A stretch of 48,349 nucleotides of DNA from the NCBI GenBank assembly GCA_002498365.1, contig DAHB01000001.1, positions 1-48,349 on the forward strand, read 5' to 3'. This document shows, piece by piece, positions 34,114 to 42,340 of the stretch (position 1 is its first letter; every line of letters begins with the position of its first letter). A program made the position numbers and the translations under genes. The DNA is from Methanomassiliicoccaceae archaeon UBA421 (lineage in GTDB: Archaea > Thermoplasmatota > Thermoplasmata > Methanomassiliicoccales > Methanomethylophilaceae). A model generated the notes under the pieces. That model searched no databases, was not told the origin of the DNA, and saw only the letters and a program-made list of their open reading frames with translations.

Positions 34114-35459
34114 TCGTGAGCCTTCATGCCACCCACGAGTCTGCGGACGGCACGGAATGCCTGCATGACATAGTCCCAAAACTCGGAAACGGGATCGGCT
34201 TTATGATTTCGAACATATCGTCGGTGCAGGAGTATGTGATAATCAGCACATGCAACCGATTCGAACTGTACGTGGCGACGGACGATAACGAGGACACGGT
34301 CGAAGAATTTCTCGGGATGATACGGAAGATCTTCCCCTACGACACCAGGAAAATGACATATATTTTAGAGGACGCGGACAGTATCGGCCATCTGTTCAGG
34401 GTCGTCTGCGGACTCGACTCGCTCATTGTGGGCGAGAACGAGATACAGCACCAGATCAAGATGGCCTATGCCAAGGCGAGAGAGGAAGGCCACGTTGGAA
34501 AAATAATGTCGCATCTTTTCGACCGCACCCTCGCGGTCGGAAAGCGCGTAAGGTCAGAGACGGCCCTGAACAAAGGCGCTGTATCCGTCGGTTCGGCGGC
34601 GGTGGAGCTTGCCACAAGAAAATTGGGCATCCTGGACGGAAAAAACATAACCATCCTGGGGGCCGGGGACACGGCAACGGTCATAGCAAAAAATCTAATC
34701 GGGAAGAACCCCAATACAATATTCGTTTCAAACAGGACCTTCGAGCGCGCCAACGAACTGGCCGCGGCGCTCAACGGCGTGGCCATACCCATGAGCCGCA
34801 GGATAGAAGCGATGGAGTTCAGCGACCTCGTGCTAGTCGCGACCTCTGCACCGCATGCGGTGTTGAGACGCGAGCACGTAGAGGAGGTAATGTCGCGCCG
34901 TTCCGATAAAAGGCTGTTGATCATCGATGTATCGCTCCCAAGGAACGTGTCGGAGGACGTGGCCGAAGTGTCAAATGTCGAACTGGACACCATGGATTCC
35001 CTGGAACGCATAGCAATGGAGAACGCCAACAGGCGCAGGAACGAGGTTAACGAAGCCGAGAAGATCTTAGGGCAAGAGCTTGCTAAGATCGATGCGGAGC
35101 AGAGGGAGCACGATGCCGATGAAGTTATACGCATGATAAGTCTCAAGCTTTCCGGCATCCGTGACGGGGAGCTCGAAACCGCAATATCCAGGTCTAAATG
35201 TATCGATACCCGCAAGGTCCTTGATGATATGTCTAGGGCGCTGGTAAACAAAATAACCGCTGAGGTGTATCGCAACCTCAGGAAAGCGTCGAGGAACGGC
35301 CGCGGGGACATCTGCGACACCGTTGCTGAACTGTTCGGAGTAAATGAAAATGTATCCAAATGTGCGCATGAGACGGATGAGGAAGAACAAGAGAGTAAGA
35401 GACCTCACAGCAGAAACAAGGTTGCACCCGGACGAGTTCGTGCTGCCGATATTCTTTGA
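34110..35459 (+). CDS. hemA: Glutamyl-tRNA reductase
   Basis: Reduces glutamyl-tRNA to glutamate-1-semialdehyde, first step of the C5 pathway. Seen: VIISTCNRFELY with the catalytic Cys (about residue 48), VVCGLDSLIVGENEIQHQIK, ITILGAGDTATVIAKNL (NADPH site, about 180-196), and the C-terminal dimerisation helices with CDTVAELFG. The final 38 residues run on in a frame overlapping hemB by 116 bases, are charged and unlike the family, and seem to arise only because the stop moved into hemB. Coupled to the gene before by ATGA. Confidence 0.93.
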   Translation: MIVSLHATHESADGTECLHDIVPKLGNGIGFMISNISSVQEYVIISTCNRFELYVATDDNEDTVEEFLGMIRKIFPYDTRKMTYILEDADSIGHLFRVVCGLDSLIVGENEIQHQIKMAYAKAREEGHVGKIMSHLFDRTLAVGKRVRSETALNKGAVSVGSAAVELATRKLGILDGKNITILGAGDTATVIAKNLIGKNPNTIFVSNRTFERANELAAALNGVAIPMSRRIEAMEFSDLVLVATSAPHAVLRREHVEEVMSRRSDKRLLIIDVSLPRNVSEDVAEVSNVELDTMDSLERIAMENANRRRNEVNEAEKILGQELAKIDAEQREHDADEVIRMISLKLSGIRDGELETAISRSKCIDTRKVLDDMSRALVNKITAEVYRNLRKASRNGRGDICDTVAELFGVNENVSKCAHETDEEEQESKRPHSRNKVAPGRVRAADIL

Positions 35460-36318
35460 CGAGAAGTTATCCGAAGTGAAGATAAACGACTCGATGCCCG
35501 GTGTAAGGACGTTCCCGCTTGGCGGATATGACGGAATTGCGTCCGGAATACAGAGTTCAGGTGTCAACTCTGTTCTGGTTTTCGGAGTCCCCGCCGAGAA
35601 AGACTCCCAAGGTTCGGGCGCTTACGCCGCGGATGGCGTGGTCCAGAAAGCTATATGCGGGATCAAGGAGAATTCGGACATCCTCGTGATAGCGGACCTT
35701 TGTTTATGCGAGTACACAGACCATGGTCACTGCGGCATTTTGGATAAAAGCGGCTGGGTGAAGAACGACGAGACTTTGGAACTTTATGCCAAAACCGCAG
35801 TTTCGCAGGCCGCCGCCGGTGCGGACATCATAGCCCCCAGCGGAATGATGGACGGCCAGATATCCGCTGTCCGTACAGCGCTTGACGATGCCGGGTTCAA
35901 AGAAATTCCGATAATGGCGTACAGCGCAAAATTCTACAGTGCATATTACGGCCCCTTCAGAGACGTGGCATGCAGCGCGCCCGGCCATGGGGACCGCGCC
36001 GGATACCAGATGCCCTGCGGTAACAGGAAGGAGGCGATCAGGGAGATAGAGCTTGATACCGAGGAAGGCGCGGACATCATAATGGTAAAGCCGGCCGGGC
36101 CGTATCTCGACATAGTACGCGACGCGGCCGAAATGTTCGATCTCCCGTTGGCCGCCTACCAGGTATCGGGCGAGTATGCCATGATAAAAGCGGCCGCAAG
36201 GAACGGATGGATAGATGAGGGACGTGCGATGATGGAATCCCTTCTCGGAATAAAACGGGCAGGTGCAGATATAATCATCACATATTTTGCAGAGGAAGCA
36301 GCGAGGAAATTGATTTGA
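35344..36318 (+). CDS. hemB: Delta-aminolevulinate dehydratase (porphobilinogen synthase)
   Basis: Condenses two 5-aminolevulinate molecules to porphobilinogen. About 324 residues; Zn-site cysteines in DLCLCEYTDHGHCG (about 119-132), Schiff-base lysines in YSAKFYSAYYGPFRD and MVKPAGPYLD. The family start VRMRRMRKNKRVRDL fits ATG 35344 or ATG 35350 (MYPNVRMRR); GGAG at 35337-35340 lies within hemA, so the start is real despite the long overlap. The stop is one base before hemL. Confidence 0.94.
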   Translation: MKMYPNVRMRRMRKNKRVRDLTAETRLHPDEFVLPIFFDEKLSEVKINDSMPGVRTFPLGGYDGIASGIQSSGVNSVLVFGVPAEKDSQGSGAYAADGVVQKAICGIKENSDILVIADLCLCEYTDHGHCGILDKSGWVKNDETLELYAKTAVSQAAAGADIIAPSGMMDGQISAVRTALDDAGFKEIPIMAYSAKFYSAYYGPFRDVACSAPGHGDRAGYQMPCGNRKEAIREIELDTEEGADIIMVKPAGPYLDIVRDAAEMFDLPLAAYQVSGEYAMIKAAARNGWIDEGRAMMESLLGIKRAGADIIITYFAEEAARKLI

Positions 36319-36319
36319 T

Positions 36320-37585
36320 ATGAAAGACCGCTCTTCAGAATTATTTGAACGTGCCCTCAAGGTCACGCCCGGAGGAGTGTCCAGCCCCGTCAGGGCGTTC
36401 AGGCCCAATCCGCTCTTTATAGAAAGTGCCAATGGCAGCAAAATAAGAGACGCCGACGGAAATGAATATATCGACTACTGCATGGCATACGGGCCGATGG
36501 TGGCAGGACATGCCTGCGAGGACGTCATCAATGCAGTCAAAAGCTATCTGGACAGAGGCACGCTTTTCGGTGCGCCTTCGGAGCCGGAGCTCCAGTTGAT
36601 CGAACTGATATCTTCCAGGGTCCCTTCGGCCGAGATGGTCCGGCTTGCCTGTTCCGGTGCCGAGGCCACGATGCATGCCATTCGCGTAGCTCGCGGATTC
36701 ACGGGAAGGGACGGCATAGTCAAGATGAACGGCGGATATCACGGCGCGCACGACTCCGTTATGGCCGAACGCGGTGAAGGATACCGCAGCCGACCCAGCT
36801 CCGAAGGTGTGCCGAAAGATGCTGTAAAAAATACGTTCATAGCGGAATACAATGACATCGAGGGGTTGACAGAGGTCATCGATGCGGAAAAACCCGCATG
36901 CGTAATAATGGAACCGGTCATGGGCAACATCGGAGTGGTCCCGCCTGAAAAAGGATATCTTCAAGAGGTCAGAAAGATAACCAAGGAGGCCGGAACGGTT
37001 CTCATATTCGACGAAGTGATCACAGGATTCAGACTGACGAGCGGAGGTGCGCAGGAGCTATACGGCGTCACCCCAGACATGACCACGTGCGCAAAGGTCA
37101 TGGGGGGCGGGCTATCGGGATCGGCATTGATGGGCAAGCGCGAGATAATGGAAAAAATCGCCCCCCCCGGTAAAGTTTACGTCGCTGGCACATATGCAGG
37201 AAATCCGATTTCCGCAGTTGCGGGAATGGCACAGATAAACTACATGAGCAAAGGCATCAGGTACACGGAGCTGAACGGACGTTCAGATGCTCTGAGGAAA
37301 TCGCTGTCGGATCTGTTGGAGGACAGCAAGGTAAAGGGATGTGTCAACGGGGTCGGCTCCATGATGACCGTGTATTTTGGTATCGAATCGGTGACCAATG
37401 GGTCCGATGCTTCCAAGACAGACCGCGACATGTTCAACAGAATGTTCAAACACATGCTAGATAAGGGAATATATCTGGCACCCTCCGCGTTGGAGGACTG
37501 GTTCGTATCTGCGGCGCACAGCTCCGAGGACATAACGGCAACGGTCGAGGCGTTCGGTTCTTTCCTGAAAGGAGCGGTAAGATGA
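36320..37585 (+). CDS. hemL: Glutamate-1-semialdehyde 2,1-aminomutase
   Basis: PLP enzyme turning glutamate-1-semialdehyde into 5-aminolevulinate. 421 residues: VTPGGVSSPVRAF at the N terminus, MVRLACSGAEATMHAIR, GYHGAHDSV, IFDEVITGFR and the PLP Lys in TCAKVMGGGLSGSALMG (about 254-270). The typical length is complete. It starts one base after hemB and overlaps hemC by four bases. Confidence 0.95.
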   Translation: MKDRSSELFERALKVTPGGVSSPVRAFRPNPLFIESANGSKIRDADGNEYIDYCMAYGPMVAGHACEDVINAVKSYLDRGTLFGAPSEPELQLIELISSRVPSAEMVRLACSGAEATMHAIRVARGFTGRDGIVKMNGGYHGAHDSVMAERGEGYRSRPSSEGVPKDAVKNTFIAEYNDIEGLTEVIDAEKPACVIMEPVMGNIGVVPPEKGYLQEVRKITKEAGTVLIFDEVITGFRLTSGGAQELYGVTPDMTTCAKVMGGGLSGSALMGKREIMEKIAPPGKVYVAGTYAGNPISAVAGMAQINYMSKGIRYTELNGRSDALRKSLSDLLEDSKVKGCVNGVGSMMTVYFGIESVTNGSDASKTDRDMFNRMFKHMLDKGIYLAPSALEDWFVSAAHSSEDITATVEAFGSFLKGAVR

Positions 37586-38463
37586 TCGTAGGAACGAGAG
37601 AAAGTAAGCTCGCGATGAGGCAGACAGAGATATTCATCAAAAGGCTGCAGGAGAGTTGTGTCGGTACCCAGTGTGAGATCGTAGCCATAAAATCCCTCGG
37701 GGACAAAGACTTGAAATCACCTCTGAACGGAATGAGCACCGTCGGCGCGTTCGTAAGGGAGTTGGACGATGCCCTGCTGAGGAAGGATATAGATGTTTCC
37801 GTGAATTCTTTAAAAGATATTCCTACGACATTGAGGCAGGGGCTGAAGATAGGTGCGGTTCTGGAAAGGGACAGCCCCGAGGATGTTATTCTCCCCTGTC
37901 CATTGGAAGAACTTCCGGAAGGGGCCGTGATCGGTACGGCTTCGGTAAGGAGGGAGTATCTCCTGAGGCACATGAGGCCGGACCTGAAGATCAGTCAACT
38001 GAGAGGTAACATACACACGAGACTTTCCAAGCTGGACAGCGGCGAATATGACGCTATAGTGCTTGCAAAGGCCGGCCTCGAAAGGATGGGCATCGACCGT
38101 CCGGCATACATCCTGGATCCGGACATCTTTATCCCTGCGCCTGCTCAGGGGACCATAGCGATAGAGTGCAGGGACGATGACGAGGAAACGAAATCCAAGC
38201 TGCTCAAAGTCAATGATCATATATCTCGCCTCGAGACAGGAGCTGAGAGGGGTATCATGAAGTTCATGGGAGCAGGTTGTTCTTCGCCTGTCGGAATAAA
38301 TGCAAAATACCAAGGGGACGAGATCAGAGTCAGGGCGATATCTTTCACATATACGCCCGAGCCGGTCTACGTGGACACAACTATACCGGAAGCCTACATC
38401 ATGGACGAACTTCTGGATATCGCGGACTATCTTACCGGTAAGAGGCCGAGGCTGAAACTATGA
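37582..38463 (+). CDS. hemC: Porphobilinogen deaminase (hydroxymethylbilane synthase)
   Basis: Links four porphobilinogens into hydroxymethylbilane. 293 residues starting MIVGTRESKLAMRQTE; DVSVNSLKDIPTTL and QLRGNIHTRLSKLD carry the arginine/lysine substrate-binding residues, APAQGTIAIECRDDD is conserved, and Cys in FMGAGCSSPVG (about 234-244) binds the dipyrromethane cofactor. Overlaps both neighbours by four bases. Confidence 0.95.
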   Translation: MIVGTRESKLAMRQTEIFIKRLQESCVGTQCEIVAIKSLGDKDLKSPLNGMSTVGAFVRELDDALLRKDIDVSVNSLKDIPTTLRQGLKIGAVLERDSPEDVILPCPLEELPEGAVIGTASVRREYLLRHMRPDLKISQLRGNIHTRLSKLDSGEYDAIVLAKAGLERMGIDRPAYILDPDIFIPAPAQGTIAIECRDDDEETKSKLLKVNDHISRLETGAERGIMKFMGAGCSSPVGINAKYQGDEIRVRAISFTYTPEPVYVDTTIPEAYIMDELLDIADYLTGKRPRLKL

Positions 38464-39203
38464 AAGGAAAAGTATATCTGGTCGGTGCAGGGCCAGGAGA
38501 TCTGGGGCTCATAACGGTCAGGGGAAGAGAGATCCTTATGGAGGCGGACGTAGTGATGTACGACGCGCTTTCCAACCCGGGACTGCTGGCACTTTGCAAG
38601 GAAGGTGCAGACCTCATAGATGCAGGTAAGCGGGGCGGGGACCACCATCTCATGCAGTGGGAGACCAACGAGCTTCTGGCAAAATACGCAAACGAAGGAA
38701 AGACGGTCGTCAGGCTTAAAGGAGGAGACCCGTTCCTTTTTGGGAGAGGTGCCGAAGAGGCCGAGGAACTTAGGGAAGCGGGTGTAGAGGTACACGTAGT
38801 GCCAGGTGTATCTTCTTCAATATCCGTTCCTGAGCTTGCGGGGATTCCCGTAACTCACAGAGACCATGCATCAATGGTAACATTTGTCACCGGTCACGAG
38901 AAGGAGGACCGCAAGGGAGACAGGGTGGACTGGAAGGCGCTGGCAGACGGTCACGGTACCATCGTCGTCCTTATGGGGCTCGGGAACGCGGGCGCGATAT
39001 CGAAAGGTCTGATCGATGGCGGAATGTCGCCGGATACTCCGGCCGCCGTGATAACCAGCGGGTCCACTCCGGAACAGCGTGTCGAATTGACAGCCGTTTC
39101 AAAGCTGGCAGATACCATCGCCGAGAAAAATATGGTGCCCCCCGGTATAATGGTAATAGGCAGCGTCGCATCGTTACGCGGGAAGCTGGGGGACATGCAA
39201 TGA
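38460..39203 (+). CDS. cobA: Uroporphyrinogen-III C-methyltransferase
   Basis: SAM-dependent bismethylation of uroporphyrinogen III to precorrin-2. 247 residues; start VYLVGAGPGDLGLITVRG, VRLKGGDPFLFGRGAEEAEE, VVPGVSSSISVPELAGIPVTHR, and LMGLGNAGAI are the SUMT signature segments. It feeds the Met8-like enzyme encoded first in this operon. ATGA overlaps on both sides. Confidence 0.95.
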   Translation: MKGKVYLVGAGPGDLGLITVRGREILMEADVVMYDALSNPGLLALCKEGADLIDAGKRGGDHHLMQWETNELLAKYANEGKTVVRLKGGDPFLFGRGAEEAEELREAGVEVHVVPGVSSSISVPELAGIPVTHRDHASMVTFVTGHEKEDRKGDRVDWKALADGHGTIVVLMGLGNAGAISKGLIDGGMSPDTPAAVITSGSTPEQRVELTAVSKLADTIAEKNMVPPGIMVIGSVASLRGKLGDMQ

Positions 39204-40024
39204 CCATGATCGGATTTACAAGGCCTATCGAAAGGCTGAAAGATTCCATCAAAGAGGCCGAGGAGATGGGTTTCGATGTAATCGCGGCCCCCTCGATGAA
39301 GATAATTTCAGGAGATAAGGAGGAATTCGAAAGAGCCAGACATATTCTTTTATCAGGTACGGCCTCCTTTGCGGTGTTCGGCTCTGTGACAGCTGTTGAA
39401 GAATGTATTAAAGCATACGGCGAGGATTTTGTCCGACTGTTCAGCAAGGTCAAGATAATACCTATAGGTCCCAGCACTGGAAACGCCCTAAAATCGGCAG
39501 GCATCAGCACCGACGCATTGCCCGAAGAGTTCTCCTCTGCCGGGATCGTAGATCTTCTTAAGGATTCCGTCAAAGGAAAGACCGTACTGCTGATGAGGTC
39601 CGACAGCGGTTCCGATGTGCTTTATAACGGCCTCAGGGCCGCAGGCGCGGAAACGGTAAGCGTTGCAACCTACAAGCTTGAAGAGTTCGGAATTAACAGC
39701 GCGTTGCTTCACCTTATAACGGCGATAAAAGGTGGAAAGATCGATGTTATGGCATTTACAAGTCCGTTGTCAGCAAAAATATTCTATTCCCAGATCAGGG
39801 ATATGGCTGGGAATGATGCCACCGTGGAGATGATGGGGAGGCTGAAGGTCGCCGCCATAGGGGGACCGACATCCGAAGCTCTGCGTTTACTGGGCAGGGA
39901 ACCGGACATCATGCCGAAAGACTCAACCTTCCATGACCTGCTGGAAGCGATTGCGTCGGAGAGCGGGATTGTACGCAAAACTGCATATGATAGATGTCCC
40001 GGACAGATACAAGGCGATGAATAA
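39200..40024 (+). CDS. hemD: Uroporphyrinogen-III synthase
   Basis: Closes and inverts ring D of hydroxymethylbilane. About 274 residues, weakly conserved as usual for the family: MIGFTRPIERLKDSIKEAEE, SGTASFAVFGSVTAVEEC, IIPIGPSTGNALKSAGI, MAFTSPLSAKIFYSQI, and VAAIGGPTSEALRLLGREPDIMP. Position as last gene of a hem operon confirms it. The last 25 residues are less typical. Starts ATG 39200, overlapping cobA. Confidence 0.88.
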   Translation: MTMIGFTRPIERLKDSIKEAEEMGFDVIAAPSMKIISGDKEEFERARHILLSGTASFAVFGSVTAVEECIKAYGEDFVRLFSKVKIIPIGPSTGNALKSAGISTDALPEEFSSAGIVDLLKDSVKGKTVLLMRSDSGSDVLYNGLRAAGAETVSVATYKLEEFGINSALLHLITAIKGGKIDVMAFTSPLSAKIFYSQIRDMAGNDATVEMMGRLKVAAIGGPTSEALRLLGREPDIMPKDSTFHDLLEAIASESGIVRKTAYDRCPGQIQGDE

Positions 40025-40505
40025 CATCGTCGCGTACGTAGACATCCTACAGACGGTGCCCGGGACGTGAAGGGCATTGACGCGAAAGTTGAACTCTTGC
40101 TTATAGGAAACTGAAGTTAAAAACGCGTCTGCGACCGAAAAAGGTCGAGGACGCAACTCGACGATTTATTTCTCAATTTGAAGGGTTTGAGCGATCGTGC
40201 TTCAAAATTGCTGAAAATATGTCATTTCTTCAACCTTCTGAAATGTGACCTCAATAGAGGACTAGTCAAAATCCTAGGATACAGATTCCACAGTTTGGTT
40301 CTGGCTTTAGATACAGGAAATTCACAATCGACATCAGAAAAGCGCCAGAAATAGATTAGAACACGTCGATCGATCTAGTCTTCAGAGGTGCATCTGGTCG
40401 GTTTTCAGCATATTGTTTCTCTTAGGCCTAGGAACGCCCCTGATGTCATTCCCAGATCTGAACATATCTAAGATATAATTGAAACCATCCAAACCGTCGT
40501 ATTAT
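40025..40505. other. Intergenic region of about 480 bases, no intact gene
   Basis: Separates the hem operon from the AT-rich marR region. Frames on both strands are short and interrupted. A 27-codon frame across the hemD end has no recognised homology. The composition shift here may mark an insertion boundary, but I see no repeats or transposase motif I can support. Confidence 0.4.
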
Positions 40506-41417
40506 TCATTGTGCTGACATTATCATCGATTTTATTTCTTTTTTAGAATAATTGTTTACATCCCCGACAAAGCTCTGTATTATCTTCTTCACTATGCTGG
40601 GTTGCTCATTATAAATCATATGTCCCGATGCTGGTATGATTGCGAGTTGAGCTTGAGGGAACATGTCCTGATATTTCTTCATGGTCTCAGTACGGACGGT
40701 GTCCCTGTCACCGGATATCAGCAGAACTGGAACGTTGATCTTCCCAAGGTCCTTTGTCAGATCGAAGTTTTTGAGCCTTCCACCACATAGCAGCTCGCTG
40801 TTGCCCCACATTATTCTGTAGACCTCTGGTTGAAATCCGAATACCAGATGATGAATTATGTTCAAATCGCCCTTTGTGAAGTAATAATGTTGGAAATAAG
40901 GGATTAGTGCCCTTCTATATCCGTTTAAATAAAGTCCGTTTTTTTCAAATTGCATCAGAGTATTCCTATCTGGATCGGGCAACAACGAGAGATTGACCAT
41001 TTGATCATCTTCCCACATTGGTGTGCTTAGGAACGGAGATGACAATATCATGGCCTTGATGTTCTTCACCCCCTTGAGGGATGCATAGGCGGTCGCTAGT
41101 CCAGCGCCCCAGCACATGCCCATAAGAATCACTGTGTCCAATTTGTTTTCGACTATTACATCTTCCAATTGATTTACAAAGGTCTCTACATTGTATTTGT
41201 CGAGGTCATTAAACTTATCAGAGCCGCCACAGCCGAACTGATCATAGAAGTACATGGGGCTCTTTATTCCCAAGAACTCGGACAATATGGGGTCTGAGCA
41301 GAATCCGGGCCCTCCATGAAGAACAACTATCGGAATCCCTTTGCCATTGGGATTTTTGATGTAACAACACGTTTTCCCTTCTCTGGTATCAATTATTTTT
41401 GTTATCGTATTGTCCAA
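40506..41417 (-). CDS. Alpha/beta hydrolase, proline-iminopeptidase-like, with Cys nucleophile position
   Basis: A 303-residue alpha/beta hydrolase: HGGPGFCSD (oxyanion-hole motif of prolyl iminopeptidases), YFYDQFGCGGSDK, nucleophile elbow GMCWGAGLA with Cys where the family normally has Ser (G-x-S-x-G), LLISGDRDTVRTE (Asp) and PASGHMIYNEQP (His). The Cys codon is TGC. A Cys nucleophile is known in dienelactone-hydrolase-like enzymes but is unusual here, so substrate and activity are open. The start is TTG 41417, with GGTGAT a few bases before and no nearby ATG. AT-rich base use unlike the operon to its right suggests transfer. Downstream of marR, same strand. Confidence 0.8.
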   Translation of the reverse strand: MDNTITKIIDTREGKTCCYIKNPNGKGIPIVVLHGGPGFCSDPILSEFLGIKSPMYFYDQFGCGGSDKFNDLDKYNVETFVNQLEDVIVENKLDTVILMGMCWGAGLATAYASLKGVKNIKAMILSSPFLSTPMWEDDQMVNLSLLPDPDRNTLMQFEKNGLYLNGYRRALIPYFQHYYFTKGDLNIIHHLVFGFQPEVYRIMWGNSELLCGGRLKNFDLTKDLGKINVPVLLISGDRDTVRTETMKKYQDMFPQAQLAIIPASGHMIYNEQPSIVKKIIQSFVGDVNNYSKKEIKSMIMSAQ

Positions 41418-41460
41418 TCAATCACCAACTCTAGTTACAATCCAGGTATTGTGTAATTCA

Positions 41461-41474
41461 TTAACTTTATTAAT
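41461..41474 (-). promoter_or_regulatory. 14-mer repeated before the hydrolase and marR genes
   Basis: TTAACTTTATTAAT, 44 bases before the hydrolase start; identical to 42245-42258, before marR, in the same orientation. It may be TATA-box sequence or a MarR operator. Confidence 0.45.
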
Positions 41475-41516
41475 ATCATATTGACAGAATAGATGTTGTC
41501 CATCCTAGGAGACTCA

Positions 41517-42104
41517 TCAATCATCCTCGTCTTCATCGATTACGTCATTGTTTTTTCGGTCGATATTTTTTGAAAGAGTGATGAAATCGCGGTTCGCTGG
41601 AACAGCGAGGGGCGATCTGAAGTATAATTCCTGCAATCCGTTTGTATTTTCTGAGTTCTGTAACATCTCCAAATTCTTCATCATCTCGACTACCGAACCG
41701 CGCATGAATAATATCATTTCTTCAGAGAAGTTTGCGAAAATATTCCGTATTATCTCCGAAATGCTAATCATAATCTCTGTTGCTAGTTTTTTCCCACTAT
41801 CGGTCAAGAAGATTGAGTATTTTTTATTATTATCCTCTTTTCGGTCGTCGAACACGAATTTTTCTTCCCTTAGTTTCTTTACTACTCTGTTTGTATTGGC
41901 AGGATCCAGGTCCAGGTAATTTGAAAGTTCGACCATGGTCTGGCCGTCCTGGATATGCAGTGCCAGAAGATATATGGAATGAGAGCTTGTCAGCCCATAT
42001 GGCTTTACAACATCCATCATATTCCTTCGCATTACCGCGTTTATCCTATCCAGGATTATGGGAAATGAAGCATTCCAATAAGTATCATCAGATGTGTCCA
42101 TCAT
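41517..42104 (-). CDS. MarR-family transcriptional regulator
   Basis: A 195-residue protein with the MarR winged-helix layout: dimer helix (ILDRINAVMRRNMMDVVKPYGLT), TMVELSNYLDLDPANTNRVVKKLRE as helix-turn-helix (about 55-80), wing FDDRKEDNNKKYSIFLTDSGKKLA, and a long C-terminal helix. An extra 50-residue acidic tail (ending DEDEDD) is longer than usual. It likely controls itself and the hydrolase, which share an upstream 14-mer. Low GC like the hydrolase. ATG 42104 or 42101. Upstream 42105-42340 has no gene. Confidence 0.82.
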   Translation of the reverse strand: MMDTSDDTYWNASFPIILDRINAVMRRNMMDVVKPYGLTSSHSIYLLALHIQDGQTMVELSNYLDLDPANTNRVVKKLREEKFVFDDRKEDNNKKYSIFLTDSGKKLATEIMISISEIIRNIFANFSEEMILFMRGSVVEMMKNLEMLQNSENTNGLQELYFRSPLAVPANRDFITLSKNIDRKNNDVIDEDEDD

Positions 42105-42244
42105 ATCACTTTGTCATATTGTTCAATATTTTTTAACGCATCAATCGAAAAATCACCGTCCGAAGATAGGCGAATCAAATTCTGACTGATTATGGTCGAA
42201 TACACAATAGTGTATCCTCATAATCGTGATATAATCAACAATAT

Positions 42245-42258
42245 TTAACTTTATTAAT
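42245..42258 (-). promoter_or_regulatory. 14-mer upstream of marR
   Basis: TTAACTTTATTAAT, 141 bases before the marR start, exact copy of 41461-41474. Confidence 0.45.
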
Positions 42259-42340
42259 TAACGTTCCTTATTTTTCTGAAGTAACACGATAAGATCTCAA
42301 TGAGGGAGTTAAAAACACATATTAATATCAACTATGATGC

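Noticed and set aside
40025..40505. Transposase remnant in the gap after hemD
   Set aside because: Short fragments on the minus strand suggested one, but I could not identify any catalytic motif.
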